From NCBI RefSeq assembly GCF_019049255.1, contig NZ_JAGMUJ010000019.1, positions 52,635-116,634 on the forward strand: DNA of 64,000 nucleotides. Reading direction: 5' to 3'. The position numbers and the translations under genes are program-made. Shown here in pieces: positions 8,237 through 15,567 of the stretch. Each line of letters starts with the position of its first letter. Positions within the stretch are counted from its first letter, which is position 1. The stretch comes from Streptomyces sp. AC558_RSS880. Lineage in GTDB: Bacteria; Actinomycetota; Actinomycetes; Streptomycetales; Streptomycetaceae. The notes beneath the pieces are model-generated. The model was given only the letters and a program-made list of their open reading frames with translations. It had not been told where the DNA came from and ran no database searches.

Positions 8237-8836
8237 ATGGCCCCACGACGCCTTAAACCCAGCCTGTACGTCTCCGTCGACATCGAGGCCGACGGGCCCA
8301 TCCCCGGGCCGTACTCCATGCTGAGCCTGGGCGCCTCCGTCGCCGGGGTGCAGGACGCCGACGGGTTCCGGGCGGCCGACCCGGAGGAGCGGACGTTCTA
8401 CCGCGAACTGCGGCCGATCAGCGAGGAGTTCGTCCCCGAGGCGCTGGCGGTGAGCGGCCTCGACCGGGACCGGCTCGGTGCCGAGGGCGCCGAACCGGTC
8501 CGGGCGATGCGGGAGTTCACCGACTGGGTGCGTGAAGTGGGGGCGGGCGCCCAGCCGGTGATGTGCGGTTACCCGGCGTCGTACGACTGGACGTTCCTGT
8601 ACTGGTACCTGATCCGCTTCACCGGTTCCAGTCCCTTCGGGCACTCGGGCTGTCTGGACATGAAGACCCTGTACGCCACCAAGGCGGGGCTGCCGCTGCG
8701 GGCGGTGGCGAAGGGCACCATGCCGCGCGAACTGCTGTCGCGGCGCCGGCACACGCACCACGCCCTCGACGACGCGATCGAGCAGGCCGAACTGTTCGCC
8801 AACCTCATGGTGTGGCCGGGGCCTTCGCGCCCGTGA
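8237..8836 (+). CDS. DnaQ-like 3'-5' exonuclease
   Basis: Protein of 199 residues with the DEDDh exonuclease layout: motif I VDIEADGP (Asp15, Glu17), a central region with YPASYDWTFLY, and motif III HHALDDAIEQAELF near the C-terminus. These enzymes degrade DNA or RNA from the 3' end using two metal ions. It stands alone rather than fused to a polymerase, so the substrate is open. Its last 32 bases overlap the 3' end of the convergent purine permease gene. Confidence 0.9.
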   Translation: MAPRRLKPSLYVSVDIEADGPIPGPYSMLSLGASVAGVQDADGFRAADPEERTFYRELRPISEEFVPEALAVSGLDRDRLGAEGAEPVRAMREFTDWVREVGAGAQPVMCGYPASYDWTFLYWYLIRFTGSSPFGHSGCLDMKTLYATKAGLPLRAVAKGTMPRELLSRRRHTHHALDDAIEQAELFANLMVWPGPSRP

Positions 8837-10190
8837 GCTCCTCGCCCGGTTCCATCGGGTGGGTGACGTCGGCGGCCTCGCGGCGGCCGTCGCCGAGGTG
8901 GTTGAAGACGAAGTTCAGCAGGACCGCCACCACGCAGCCCGTGGAGATCCCGGAGTCCAGGACGATCCGGGCCGTCTCCGGGAAGGAGTGGTAGAACTCC
9001 GGCGCGCTGATCGGGATGATGCCGACGGCCAGTGAGACGGCCACGATCAGGACGTTGTTGTCCTTGTCCAGACCTGCCTTGACCAGGGTCTGGATGCCGC
9101 TGGCCGCGACGGAGCCGAAGAGGACCACGCCCGCGCCGCCGAGCACCGGGCGCGGTACGACGGCGATCAGCGAGGCGGCCATCGGGCACAGGCCCATCAG
9201 GACGAGGAAGCCTCCGCCGGTGGCGACGACGTACCGACTGCGGATTCTCGTCATCGCGACCAGGCCGATGTTCTGGGCGAAGGCGCTGCACATGAAGCCG
9301 TTGAACAGCGGGCTGATCGCGGAACCGAGGGTGTCGGCGCGCAGTCCGGCCGCGATGGTCCTCTCGTCGGCCGGACGGTCGACTATCTCGCCCAGCGCCA
9401 GCATGTCGGCGGTGGACTCGGTCATCGACACCACCATCACCACGCACAGCGAGAGGATCGCGGCGAGCTGGAACTGCGGCGCTCCGAAGTGGAACGGGGT
9501 CGGGAAGCCGACGACGTCCGCCTCCGCGACCGGGGAGAAGTCGGTGACCCCGAACGGGATCGCGAGGAGGGTACCGGCCACCATGCCGAGCAGGACGGCG
9601 ATCTGCTTGACGAAGCCGCTGGTGAAGCGGCGCAGCAGCAGGACGATCAGGAGGGTGGCGGCGGCGAGGCCCAGGTTGGTCGCCGAACCGAAGTCGTCCG
9701 CCGTCGGGCTGGACCCCTGCGCCCAGCCGAAGGCGACCGGCAGCAGGGAGACGCCGATCAGGGTGATCACCGTGCCGGTGACGACCGGCGGGAAGAAGCG
9801 GACCGCCTTGCTGAAGAAGGGCGCCGCGAGGAAGCCGAGGAGGCCGGCGACGATCACCGCGCCGAAGATGACCGGCAGGGCGTCGTTCCTGTCGTCGGTG
9901 GAGGCGACGATCGCGGTCATCGGAGCGACACCGGCGAAGGTGACGCCGTTGACGAAGGGCAGGCGGGCGCCGATCTTCCAGATGCCGAGGGTCTGCAGGA
10001 AGGTGGCGAGGCCCGCGGTGAACAGGCAGGCGCCGGTGAGGAAGGTGAGTTCGGTGCCGGTGAGACCGATGGCCGCGCCGACGATCAGGGGTGGGGCGAC
10101 GACGCCCGCGTACATGGCGGCCACGTGCTGCAGGCCGGTCGTCGCCATCTTGAACGCGGGGAGTTTCTCGTCAACGGGGTGGTCGGCCAC
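8805..10190 (-). CDS. NCS2-family purine (xanthine/urate-type) permease
   Basis: Integral membrane protein of 461 residues with about 12-14 hydrophobic segments. The nucleobase-ascorbate transporter signature QNIGLVAMTR is present in SAFAQNIGLVAMTRIRSRYV. NCS2 carriers import xanthine, urate or uracil with cations. It starts at GTG 10190 with a GGAGGAGAG site. It is the last gene downstream of 8-oxoguanine deaminase, uricase, uraH and uraD on the same strand, which favours urate or xanthine as substrate. Two strong hairpins (10324-10353 and 10392-10419) and its own candidate promoter separate it from the deaminase, so it may be expressed independently. Confidence 0.93.
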   Translation of the reverse strand: MADHPVDEKLPAFKMATTGLQHVAAMYAGVVAPPLIVGAAIGLTGTELTFLTGACLFTAGLATFLQTLGIWKIGARLPFVNGVTFAGVAPMTAIVASTDDRNDALPVIFGAVIVAGLLGFLAAPFFSKAVRFFPPVVTGTVITLIGVSLLPVAFGWAQGSSPTADDFGSATNLGLAAATLLIVLLLRRFTSGFVKQIAVLLGMVAGTLLAIPFGVTDFSPVAEADVVGFPTPFHFGAPQFQLAAILSLCVVMVVSMTESTADMLALGEIVDRPADERTIAAGLRADTLGSAISPLFNGFMCSAFAQNIGLVAMTRIRSRYVVATGGGFLVLMGLCPMAASLIAVVPRPVLGGAGVVLFGSVAASGIQTLVKAGLDKDNNVLIVAVSLAVGIIPISAPEFYHSFPETARIVLDSGISTGCVVAVLLNFVFNHLGDGRREAADVTHPMEPGEELTGAKAPATP

Positions 10191-10209
10191 TGCGGCTCTC
10201 CTCCGGTCG

Positions 10210-10239
10210 GGTACACGTCGGCTCTGACGCGGGTGTCAA
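10210..10239 (-). promoter_or_regulatory. Candidate promoter of the purine permease gene
   Basis: On the minus strand TTGACA (10239-10234) is followed by an 18-base spacer and TGTACC (10215-10210). It lies 20 bp before the GTG start of the NCS2 permease. The -35 is perfect, the -10 weak. Confidence 0.45.
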
Positions 10240-10260
10240 GGAGGTGGTGCGGGCGGGCAT

Positions 10261-10304
10261 GGGGGTACCTCCCGCTCGAGCGAAGTCGAGAGTGGGGGAG
10301 GGAC
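10261..10304. repeat. Palindromic intergenic repeat, copy 1
   Basis: About 44 bp beginning GGGGGTACCTCCCGCTCGAG and containing the small hairpin CTCGA-gcgaag-TCGAG inside a larger CTCCC/GGGAG stem. A near-identical copy in the opposite orientation lies at 47701-47747. Similar sequences are scattered widely in Streptomyces intergenic regions (recalled, not searched). Confidence 0.7.
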
Positions 10305-10323
10305 CGGGGACGGTGGTGACCGT

Positions 10324-10353
10324 TCCGGGGCGCGCGTCCACGCGCGCCCCGGA
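10324..10353 (-). terminator. GC-rich hairpin, likely terminator downstream of the deaminase
   Basis: A perfect 14-bp inverted repeat, TCCGGGGCGCGCGT (10324-10337) and ACGCGCGCCCCGGA (10340-10353), with a 2-base loop, 81 bp beyond the deaminase stop. There is no T-run, as is common in Streptomyces. Confidence 0.6.
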
Positions 10354-10391
10354 GACGGCCGTCGCGGACCCCTGACCGGGGTCCGCGGGCA

Positions 10392-10419
10392 CCGGCCGGG
10401 AGCCGTCCCTCCCGGCCGG
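10392..10419 (-). terminator. Hairpin just after the deaminase stop
   Basis: A perfect 11-bp inverted repeat, CCGGCCGGGAG (10392-10402) and CTCCCGGCCGG (10409-10419), with a 6-base loop, 15 bp after the deaminase stop codon. It is the first of two stacked hairpins before the permease gene. Confidence 0.6.
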
Positions 10420-10433
10420 AGACCTCGGGGTGC

Positions 10434-11816
10434 TCAGCCCTGTGCGGTGATCCGGGCCAGCCGCTGGGCCTCGGCACGGGTCGAGCGGGCGATCGCGTCC
10501 TCGTCGGCGGTGAGCAGCCGGCCGTTCTCCACGATCTGCCGGCCGCCCACGAAGGACGCGGTGACCGGGGCCGCCGCGCCGAACACCAGCGCGGTCACCG
10601 GGTCGGCGATGGAGGCGTGGGCGAGGGTGTCCATCCGCCACAGCACCAGGTCGGCGAGCTTGCCCGGCTCCAGGGAGCCGATCTCGCCCGCCCGGCCGAG
10701 CACCCGCGCTCCGCCGTACGTGCCGAGGCGCAGCGCCTGCCGGGCGTTCAGGGCGGCCTCGCGGTGGGCGCCGAGGCGGTTGACGAGCAGGGCGTTGCGC
10801 AGTTCGGTGTGGAGTTCGCCGGACTCGTTGGACGCCGTGCCGTCGACCCCGAGGCCGACCGGGACGCCGGCGGCGAGCATGTCGGGGACGCGGGCGATGC
10901 CCGCCGCGAGGCGCGCGTTGGAGGACGGGCAGTGGGCGACTCCCGTTCCCGTACGGGCGAAGGCGGCGATGTCGGAGTCGTTCATGTGGACGCAGTGCGC
11001 CATCCAGACGTCCTCGCCGAGCCAGCCGGTGGACTCGAAGTAGTCGGTCGGACCCATGCCGAACAGCTCGTGGCAGAACTTCTCCTCCTCCACGGTCTCC
11101 GAGCCGTGGGTGTGCAGGCGTACGCCGAGGCGCCGGGCCAGTTCCGCGCCGTCCCGCATGAGTGCGGTGGAGACGGAGAAGGGCGAGCAGGGGGCGACGG
11201 CGACCTGGGTCATGGCGTCGGAGGAGGCGTCGTGGTGGCGGCGTACCGTTTCCTCGGTGGCGGCGAGCGCGTCGTCGAGGGTCTCGACGGCGAAGTCCGG
11301 GGGCAGTCCGCCGTCCTTCTCGCCGCGGTCCATGGAGCCGCGGGCGAGGGTGAAGCGGACGCCCATGTCACGGGCGGCGCGGATGATGGCGCCGGACAGG
11401 TCGCCGGTGCCCCGCGGGAAGACGTAGTGGTGGTCCATGGCGGTGGTGACGCCGCCGCGGGCCATCATCGCGAGCGAGCCCTGGGCCGCCGCACGCACCA
11501 TCGGCTCGTCGATGCGCGCCCAGGTCGGGTAGAGGGCGACGAGCCAGTCGAACAGGTTGTGGTCGGTGGCCAGGCCCCGGGTGATCCACTGGTAGAAGTG
11601 GTGGTGGGTGTTGACCAGGCCGGGGGTCACCAGGTGCCCGGTGGCGTCGATCCGGCGGGCGACGTTCTCCAGGCCCTCGGGGGCCGTGCCCGCGCCGAGC
11701 GACTCGATGCGGTGGCCGGCGAGGACGACGTGTCCCGACGCGTACTCGGTGTCCTTCGCGTCGACGGTCGCGATCGCGCAGTTCTCGATGACGATGCGCC
11801 GATGGTCTGCTGCCAT
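10434..11816 (-). CDS. 8-oxoguanine deaminase-like amidohydrolase
   Basis: Protein of 460 residues. ATG 11816 is chosen because AAAAGGA lies just upstream; the longer frame to 11903 lacks a site. It belongs to the AtzB/TrzN/guanine deaminase branch of the amidohydrolase superfamily. Metal residues are visible as VNTHHHFYQ (His71, His73), LHTHGSET, WMAHCVHMNDSD and GLGVDGTASNES with the catalytic Asp. The sequence around the first motif matches characterised 8-oxoguanine deaminases most closely in my judgement, though guanine deaminase is possible. Hydrolytic deamination of 8-oxoguanine gives urate and of guanine gives xanthine; both would feed the adjacent uricase pathway. The gap of 111 bp to uricase suggests the same operon or a weak internal promoter. 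Confidence 0.85.
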   Translation of the reverse strand: MAADHRRIVIENCAIATVDAKDTEYASGHVVLAGHRIESLGAGTAPEGLENVARRIDATGHLVTPGLVNTHHHFYQWITRGLATDHNLFDWLVALYPTWARIDEPMVRAAAQGSLAMMARGGVTTAMDHHYVFPRGTGDLSGAIIRAARDMGVRFTLARGSMDRGEKDGGLPPDFAVETLDDALAATEETVRRHHDASSDAMTQVAVAPCSPFSVSTALMRDGAELARRLGVRLHTHGSETVEEEKFCHELFGMGPTDYFESTGWLGEDVWMAHCVHMNDSDIAAFARTGTGVAHCPSSNARLAAGIARVPDMLAAGVPVGLGVDGTASNESGELHTELRNALLVNRLGAHREAALNARQALRLGTYGGARVLGRAGEIGSLEPGKLADLVLWRMDTLAHASIADPVTALVFGAAAPVTASFVGGRQIVENGRLLTADEDAIARSTRAEAQRLARITAQG

Positions 11817-11927
11817 GGTTCGTCCTTTTCGCGTACGTGGAGAGGGCACGGCAGGACCCTGGAGGTTTGAGTGCCGTGGCCGGTCGGCGGGCCGTCCGGC
11901 CACGGGTGCCGAAAGGGAGTCGCGGGC

Positions 11928-12833
11928 TTACAGGTTGGTGAGGTCCACCGGTATCCGCGCCTCGCAGCCGTCCCGCAGGACGGTGGCCTCGATCAGGCCG
12001 TAGGGGCGGTCGGCGGCGAAGTACACCTCGTTGTCGTTCTTGAGGCCGAACGGCTCCAGGTCCACCAGGAAGTGGTGGCTGTTGGGGAGGGAGAAGCGGA
12101 CCTCGTCGATCTCGTCGCGGTGGTCGATGATCCGCGTGCCCATCTGGTACATCGTCTGCTGCAGGGACAGGGAGTAGGTCTCGGCGAAGGCCTGGAGCAT
12201 GTGCTTCCTGGTCTCCTCGTAGGACGTCTCCCAGTCGGGCATCCCCTGCCCGTCGTCGGTCCAGTTGAACCGCCAGCGGCCGGAGACCGAGGTGGCGAGG
12301 ATGCGGTCGTGGGTCTCCTTGAGCGTCGTGTACCCGTCCTTGACGTAGCCCCAGAACTCGGAGTCGGTGGAGTTCAGCACCGTCAGGTCCTTCAGACCGG
12401 AGACGACCTCCCACTTCCGGCCGTCGTACGTGATCTGGGCGAGCCGGGTCTCCTGGCCCTTGCGGACGAAGGAGTGCTTCTTGGTTCCACCGGCGTCGGA
12501 GGTCTCGATCCGCTCCCAGGCGTACTCCTCGATGCGTATGCGCGCCCGGTGGATGGGCTCCTGCGAGGTGACGAAGTGACGGGCGAGGTGGATGCCGAAC
12601 TGTTCGGCGGACTCGATGCCGTGCTCCTTGGCGAAGGCGTACACGGTGTTCTTGGTGGTGTCGGTCGGCAGGACGTTGGCGTTGGAGCCGGAGTAGTGGA
12701 CCTCGTCCATGTCGCCGGACAGGGCGACGGAGACGTTCAGGTCCTTGATGTGGTGGGTGGTGCCGTCCCGCGTGATCCTGACGACTCGGTTCTCTGCCTT
12801 GCCGTACTGGTTCTGACCCAGGATGGTCGGCAT
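11928..12833 (-). CDS. pucL: Urate oxidase (uricase)
   Basis: Cofactor-free uricase of 301 residues, the usual length for the family. The catalytic set is visible: Lys12 in QYGKAENRV, Thr57-Asp58 in LPTDTTKNTVYAFA, and the SHHFLVDLEPFG histidines in the C-terminal half, with VYFAADRPYGLIEATV near the end. It oxidises urate to 5-hydroxyisourate with O2, releasing peroxide. The gene lies 4 bp after uraH and 3' of uraD, so the three genes of the urate-to-allantoin route are contiguous in reverse order of reaction. Expression is probably driven from the palindrome-bearing promoter upstream of uraD. Confidence 0.97.
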   Translation of the reverse strand: MPTILGQNQYGKAENRVVRITRDGTTHHIKDLNVSVALSGDMDEVHYSGSNANVLPTDTTKNTVYAFAKEHGIESAEQFGIHLARHFVTSQEPIHRARIRIEEYAWERIETSDAGGTKKHSFVRKGQETRLAQITYDGRKWEVVSGLKDLTVLNSTDSEFWGYVKDGYTTLKETHDRILATSVSGRWRFNWTDDGQGMPDWETSYEETRKHMLQAFAETYSLSLQQTMYQMGTRIIDHRDEIDEVRFSLPNSHHFLVDLEPFGLKNDNEVYFAADRPYGLIEATVLRDGCEARIPVDLTNL

Positions 12834-12837
12834 GTAG

Positions 12838-13242
12838 CTAGCTCCCTCGGTATACGGAGTAGCCGAACGGGTTGAGCAGCAGCGGTACGTGGTAGTGCTC
12901 GCCCGGTACGACGGCGAACGTGATCGCCACCTCCGGGAAGAACACTCCGGAGCCGCTGTCCCGATGCGCGGGGGCGTCCTGCTGTGCCTCGGCTTGGTTC
13001 CTCGCTGACGGTTCGAAGTACGCCTCGACCGCGAAGTCGAGCCGTACGTGGGTGGTCCCCTCCGGCAGGGCCGGCAGGTCCTTGCACCGCCCGTCCGCGT
13101 CGGTCGCGGAGCCGCCGAGCGCCTGCCACTCCGCGTCCCGGCCCGAGCGGGCGGCGAGGCGGACGGCGACGCCCTCGGCGGGGCGGCCGGCGCTAGTGTC
13201 CAGGATGTGCGTGGACACGGAGGCGGTGGTGTCGGTGCTCAT
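12838..13242 (-). CDS. uraH: 5-hydroxyisourate hydrolase (transthyretin-like)
   Basis: Protein of 134 residues with the HIUase signature: SVSTHILDTSAGRPA near the N-terminus (His12) and the diagnostic C-terminal YRGS tetrapeptide at residues 131-134. It hydrolyses 5-hydroxyisourate to OHCU. An insertion of about 15 polar residues (RNQAEAQQDAPAHRDSG) precedes the FFPEV strand and is longer than in typical homologues; it may be a surface loop. The gene lies between uraD (5 bp upstream) and uricase (4 bp downstream), consistent with tight operon structure. Confidence 0.96.
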   Translation of the reverse strand: MSTDTTASVSTHILDTSAGRPAEGVAVRLAARSGRDAEWQALGGSATDADGRCKDLPALPEGTTHVRLDFAVEAYFEPSARNQAEAQQDAPAHRDSGSGVFFPEVAITFAVVPGEHYHVPLLLNPFGYSVYRGS

Positions 13243-13247
13243 GTGCG

Positions 13248-13805
13248 TCAGTCCTCTTCGACGTCGGCTTCGGTTTCGGCTTCGGCTTCGGCTTCGGCTT
13301 CGGCTTCGACGAGTCGGGCCAGCCGGATGCGGTTGATCTTCCCCAGTTCGGAGCGGACGATCTCCCGCTCCCGCTCCGGCGCGTTGCCGAGGCGTTCCCT
13401 GACGGCGTCGCGCATCTGCTCGCCGGTCCGGCCGGTGGCGCAGATGAGGAACACATGGCCGAACCTCTCCTGGTAGGCCAGGTTCAGTTCGAGCATCTCG
13501 GTCCTCAGCCCCTCCGGGGCGCCGGCCATGCCGCTCTGTTCCCGGGCGGAGGTCGGGTCCCCCGGTTTCGGGCGGCCGATCGGCGGGTGCCCGGCCATCG
13601 CCTCTTCCAGGTCGGCCGGGGTCAGGTCGGCCATGGCGGCGTCACTGGCGGCGTACAGGTGATCGGCGGTGGGGTAGGGGCGGGCGGTGAGCAGTCGCCG
13701 GGCCCATGCCGTGGAGGCGCACGCCTCGTGGAGTGCGGCGAGGGCCGCGTGCTCCTCCAGGGCGTTGAAGCGGGCCAGGCCCGGGGGTGGGGAAGTCGAC
13801 GTCAC
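13248..13805 (-). CDS. uraD: OHCU decarboxylase with acidic repeat tail
   Basis: Protein of 185 residues; GTG start at 13805 with a GGAGG site 5 bases away. It decarboxylates 2-oxo-4-hydroxy-4-carboxy-5-ureidoimidazoline to S-allantoin. The active-site AGHPPIG histidine and the LNLAYQERFGHVFLICATG helix are clear. After the globular domain the protein ends in an acidic tail of alternating Glu/Ala with a final DVEED, encoded by a hexanucleotide repeat at 13265-13308. That tail is probably dispensable and length-variable between strains. It heads the uraD-uraH-uricase operon. Confidence 0.95.
   Translation of the reverse strand: MTSTSPPPGLARFNALEEHAALAALHEACASTAWARRLLTARPYPTADHLYAASDAAMADLTPADLEEAMAGHPPIGRPKPGDPTSAREQSGMAGAPEGLRTEMLELNLAYQERFGHVFLICATGRTGEQMRDAVRERLGNAPEREREIVRSELGKINRIRLARLVEAEAEAEAEAETEADVEED
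13265..13308. repeat. Hexanucleotide tandem repeat inside uraD
   Basis: About seven imperfect copies of GGCTTC (plus strand), one altered to GGTTTC, encode the Glu-Ala tail of UraD. Such repeats change length by slippage in steps of two residues without shifting the frame. Confidence 0.85.
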
Positions 13806-13855
13806 GGAAGCCTCCGTGGCCGCGAGCGGCCTTCGTGTCGAACGGGCGTGCCGAC

Positions 13856-13895
13856 AGTGAACGCCGTCACGAACAACACGTCAACAGTTTGTTGA
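13856..13895 (-). promoter_or_regulatory. uraD operon promoter with overlapping palindromic operator
   Basis: A perfect inverted repeat TCAACA-GTT-TGTTGA lies at 13881-13895. On the minus strand it overlaps a -35-like TTGACG (13884-13879), with a possible -10 TTCACT 17 bases on (13861-13856), about 50 bp before the uraD start. Overlap with the -35 suggests repression. The binding protein is unknown; the HTH gene immediately upstream at 13940-14308 is an obvious candidate. Confidence 0.5.
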
Positions 13896-13939
13896 AAATT
13901 CGGAGGGAGAAAGGGGAGCGCCGCCGGCCGGGAGGAGGT

Positions 13940-14308
13940 TCAGGCGCCCTTCTCGCGGTTGAGGTAGTTGTAGACGGTGAAGCGGCTGACCCCCAGCGCG
14001 CTCGCCACGGTCTCCACGCCGTGCCGCACGGCGAAGGCGCCGCGCGCCTCCAGGCCGCGCACGATCTCCTGCTTGGTCTTGCGGTCCAGGTCCGCGAGCG
14101 GCCTGCCCTTCCTGCGTTCCAGCGCCGCGAGGATGTGGTCGAGGGAGTCCGCGAGCTGGGGCAGCCGTACGGCGACGACGCCGACGCCCTCCCAGGAGAG
14201 CACCACGTCGTCGGTTCCGGCCTCGTCCGGCGGGATCATCTCGCCGCCCATGGCGTCGACCAGCGGCTTCACCGCCGCGATGAAGGCCTCGTCACCGGTA
14301 CCGGTCAC
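13940..14308 (-). CDS. Small HTH regulator with DauR/YheO-type C-terminal helix-turn-helix
   Basis: Protein of 122 residues. The C-terminal third (about 72-120) carries an HTH_22-like pattern: LDRKTKQEIVRGLEARGAFA then VETVASALGVSRFTVYNYLN. In YheO/DauR proteins this follows a PAS-like sensor, but here the N-terminal part is short (about 70 residues) and not an obvious PAS domain. The gene overlaps the end of the small ferredoxin-fold-like gene upstream by 4 bp, and the uraD promoter begins 134 bp downstream. It probably regulates urate or glyoxylate genes; this is inference from position. Confidence 0.82.
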   Translation of the reverse strand: MTGTGDEAFIAAVKPLVDAMGGEMIPPDEAGTDDVVLSWEGVGVVAVRLPQLADSLDHILAALERRKGRPLADLDRKTKQEIVRGLEARGAFAVRHGVETVASALGVSRFTVYNYLNREKGA

Positions 14309-14562
14309 CGGTCGCCGTCCTCGACGACGTTGACCTGGAGCGAGATGCGCGTGGCACCGGCCGTCAGCGTCCTGCGCAGCATCGCGTCGACGGCGCCGAG
14401 CACCGCGTCGGCGCCGCCCTCGGCGGTGTTGCCGAACGGTCCGACGTCCACCGCGTCCAGCTCGGCCGCCTCGATGACCTCGCGGGCCACCACCGCGTGC
14501 GCGGGCGCCTCGTCGAGGTCGAAGGGCTCGGTCGTGAACTCCACTCTCAATCGCACGCGCAC
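14305..14562 (-). CDS. Small YkoF/MTH1187-like putative ligand-binding protein
   Basis: Protein of 85 residues. The pattern of an N-terminal strand (MRVRLRVEFTTEPF), a central DVGPFGNTAEGGADAVLGAVDAML and a final strand ISLQVNVVED resembles the MTH1187/YkoF family, whose members bind thiamine-like or other small ligands on a ferredoxin-like fold. The match is by eye and only moderate. The 4-bp overlap with the HTH gene implies stoichiometric production, so the two may form a sensor-regulator pair. It is divergent from hyi (14717), sharing the intergenic region with the hyi operator. Confidence 0.65.
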   Translation of the reverse strand: MRVRLRVEFTTEPFDLDEAPAHAVVAREVIEAAELDAVDVGPFGNTAEGGADAVLGAVDAMLRRTLTAGATRISLQVNVVEDGDR

Positions 14563-14632
14563 AACCTAACGCGCGGCACGGTTTTTGAGACCGCCGGGAA
14601 GCGGGACGGAGACCACCGGCGGTCCGGCCCTC

Positions 14633-14697
14633 TTGACAAGCCCGGAGAACCGACGACAGTCTTCCATTAAGCAGAAATAGACTTCCGCGATACGAAA
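14633..14697 (+). promoter_or_regulatory. hyi-glxR promoter with operator shared with gcl
   Basis: TTGACA at 14633-14638 is the -35; a weak GACAGT or ACAGTC lies 16-17 bases on. Directly downstream, 14662-14697 aligns without gaps to the gcl operator at 20248-20283 (28 of 36 identical). Shared blocks are TTCCA, AGCAGAAA, TTCCGC and ATACG. An operator at or beyond the transcription start fits a repressor. Confidence 0.6.
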
Positions 14698-14716
14698 TTC
14701 AGGAAGGGTGCATCCG

Positions 14717-15538
14717 ATGGGATTCGCAGACCAGCGCTTCACCGTCAACCTGTCGATCCTCTTCACGGAACTCCCGCTCCTGGAGCGCCCGGCGGCAGCC
14801 GCCGCGGCCGGCTTCACCGCGGTCGAGCTGTGGTGGCCCTGGGCCGACTCCCCCACCCCCGGGCGGTCCGAACTCGACGCGTTGCGGAAGGCGGTCCAGG
14901 ACGCGGGCGTACGGCTCACGGGCCTGAACTTCTACGCCGGACGGCTGCCCGGCCCCGACCGGGGCGCGCTGTCCGTGCCCGGCGAGGAGTCGGAGCGGTT
15001 CCGCGCCAACGTCGACGTGGCCGCCGATTTCGCCGGGTCCCTGGGTTGTACGGCCCTGAACGCGCTGTACGGCAACCGGGTCGACGGCGTGGACCCGGCC
15101 GAGCAGGACGCGCTCGCGCTGGAGAACCTGGTCCTCGCGGCCCGGGCCGCCGACCGGATCGGCGCGGTCCTGCTGATCGAGGCGCTGAACGAACCCGAGT
15201 CGCCCCTGTACCCGCTGGTGTCGGCGCAGGCCGCCGTGGGTGTCGTCGACAAGGTCGACGCGGCCACGGGGCTGGGCAACGCCCGCTTCCTGATGGACCT
15301 GTACCACCTGGCGATGAACGGCGAGGACCTGCCGGCGGTGATCGACCGGTACGCCGGAAGGACCGGGCACGTGCAGATCGCCGACAGCCCCGGCCGCGGC
15401 GCCCCCGGCACCGGCTCGCTCCCGCTCGAAGACCTTCTCGACCGGCTGCGCAAGGCCGGATACGACGGCCTGGTCGGCCTGGAGTACAAGCCCGGCGAGC
15501 GTACCGGCGCGGAGGCCTTCGGCTGGCTGCCCCGTTGA
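14717..15538 (+). CDS. hyi: Hydroxypyruvate isomerase
   Basis: TIM-barrel protein of 273 residues. ATG 14717 is chosen over GTG 14708 because AGGAAGG at 14701-14707 is correctly spaced only for the former. Family marks are FTVNLSILFTELP at the first strand, LLIEALNEPESP (metal-binding Glu), LMDLYHLAMNG and HVQIADSPGRGAPGTG. It interconverts hydroxypyruvate and tartronate semialdehyde, feeding the reductase encoded 29 bp downstream. Shared control with gcl is suggested by the matching operator. Confidence 0.95.
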   Translation: MGFADQRFTVNLSILFTELPLLERPAAAAAAGFTAVELWWPWADSPTPGRSELDALRKAVQDAGVRLTGLNFYAGRLPGPDRGALSVPGEESERFRANVDVAADFAGSLGCTALNALYGNRVDGVDPAEQDALALENLVLAARAADRIGAVLLIEALNEPESPLYPLVSAQAAVGVVDKVDAATGLGNARFLMDLYHLAMNGEDLPAVIDRYAGRTGHVQIADSPGRGAPGTGSLPLEDLLDRLRKAGYDGLVGLEYKPGERTGAEAFGWLPR

Positions 15539-15567
15539 CCACCCCCCTGTACTGAGAGGCACTCCCG

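Noticed and set aside
8228..8761. Minus-strand frames across the exonuclease and lysozyme genes
   Set aside because: Low-complexity Arg/Pro/Gly translations typical of antisense frames in GC-rich DNA.
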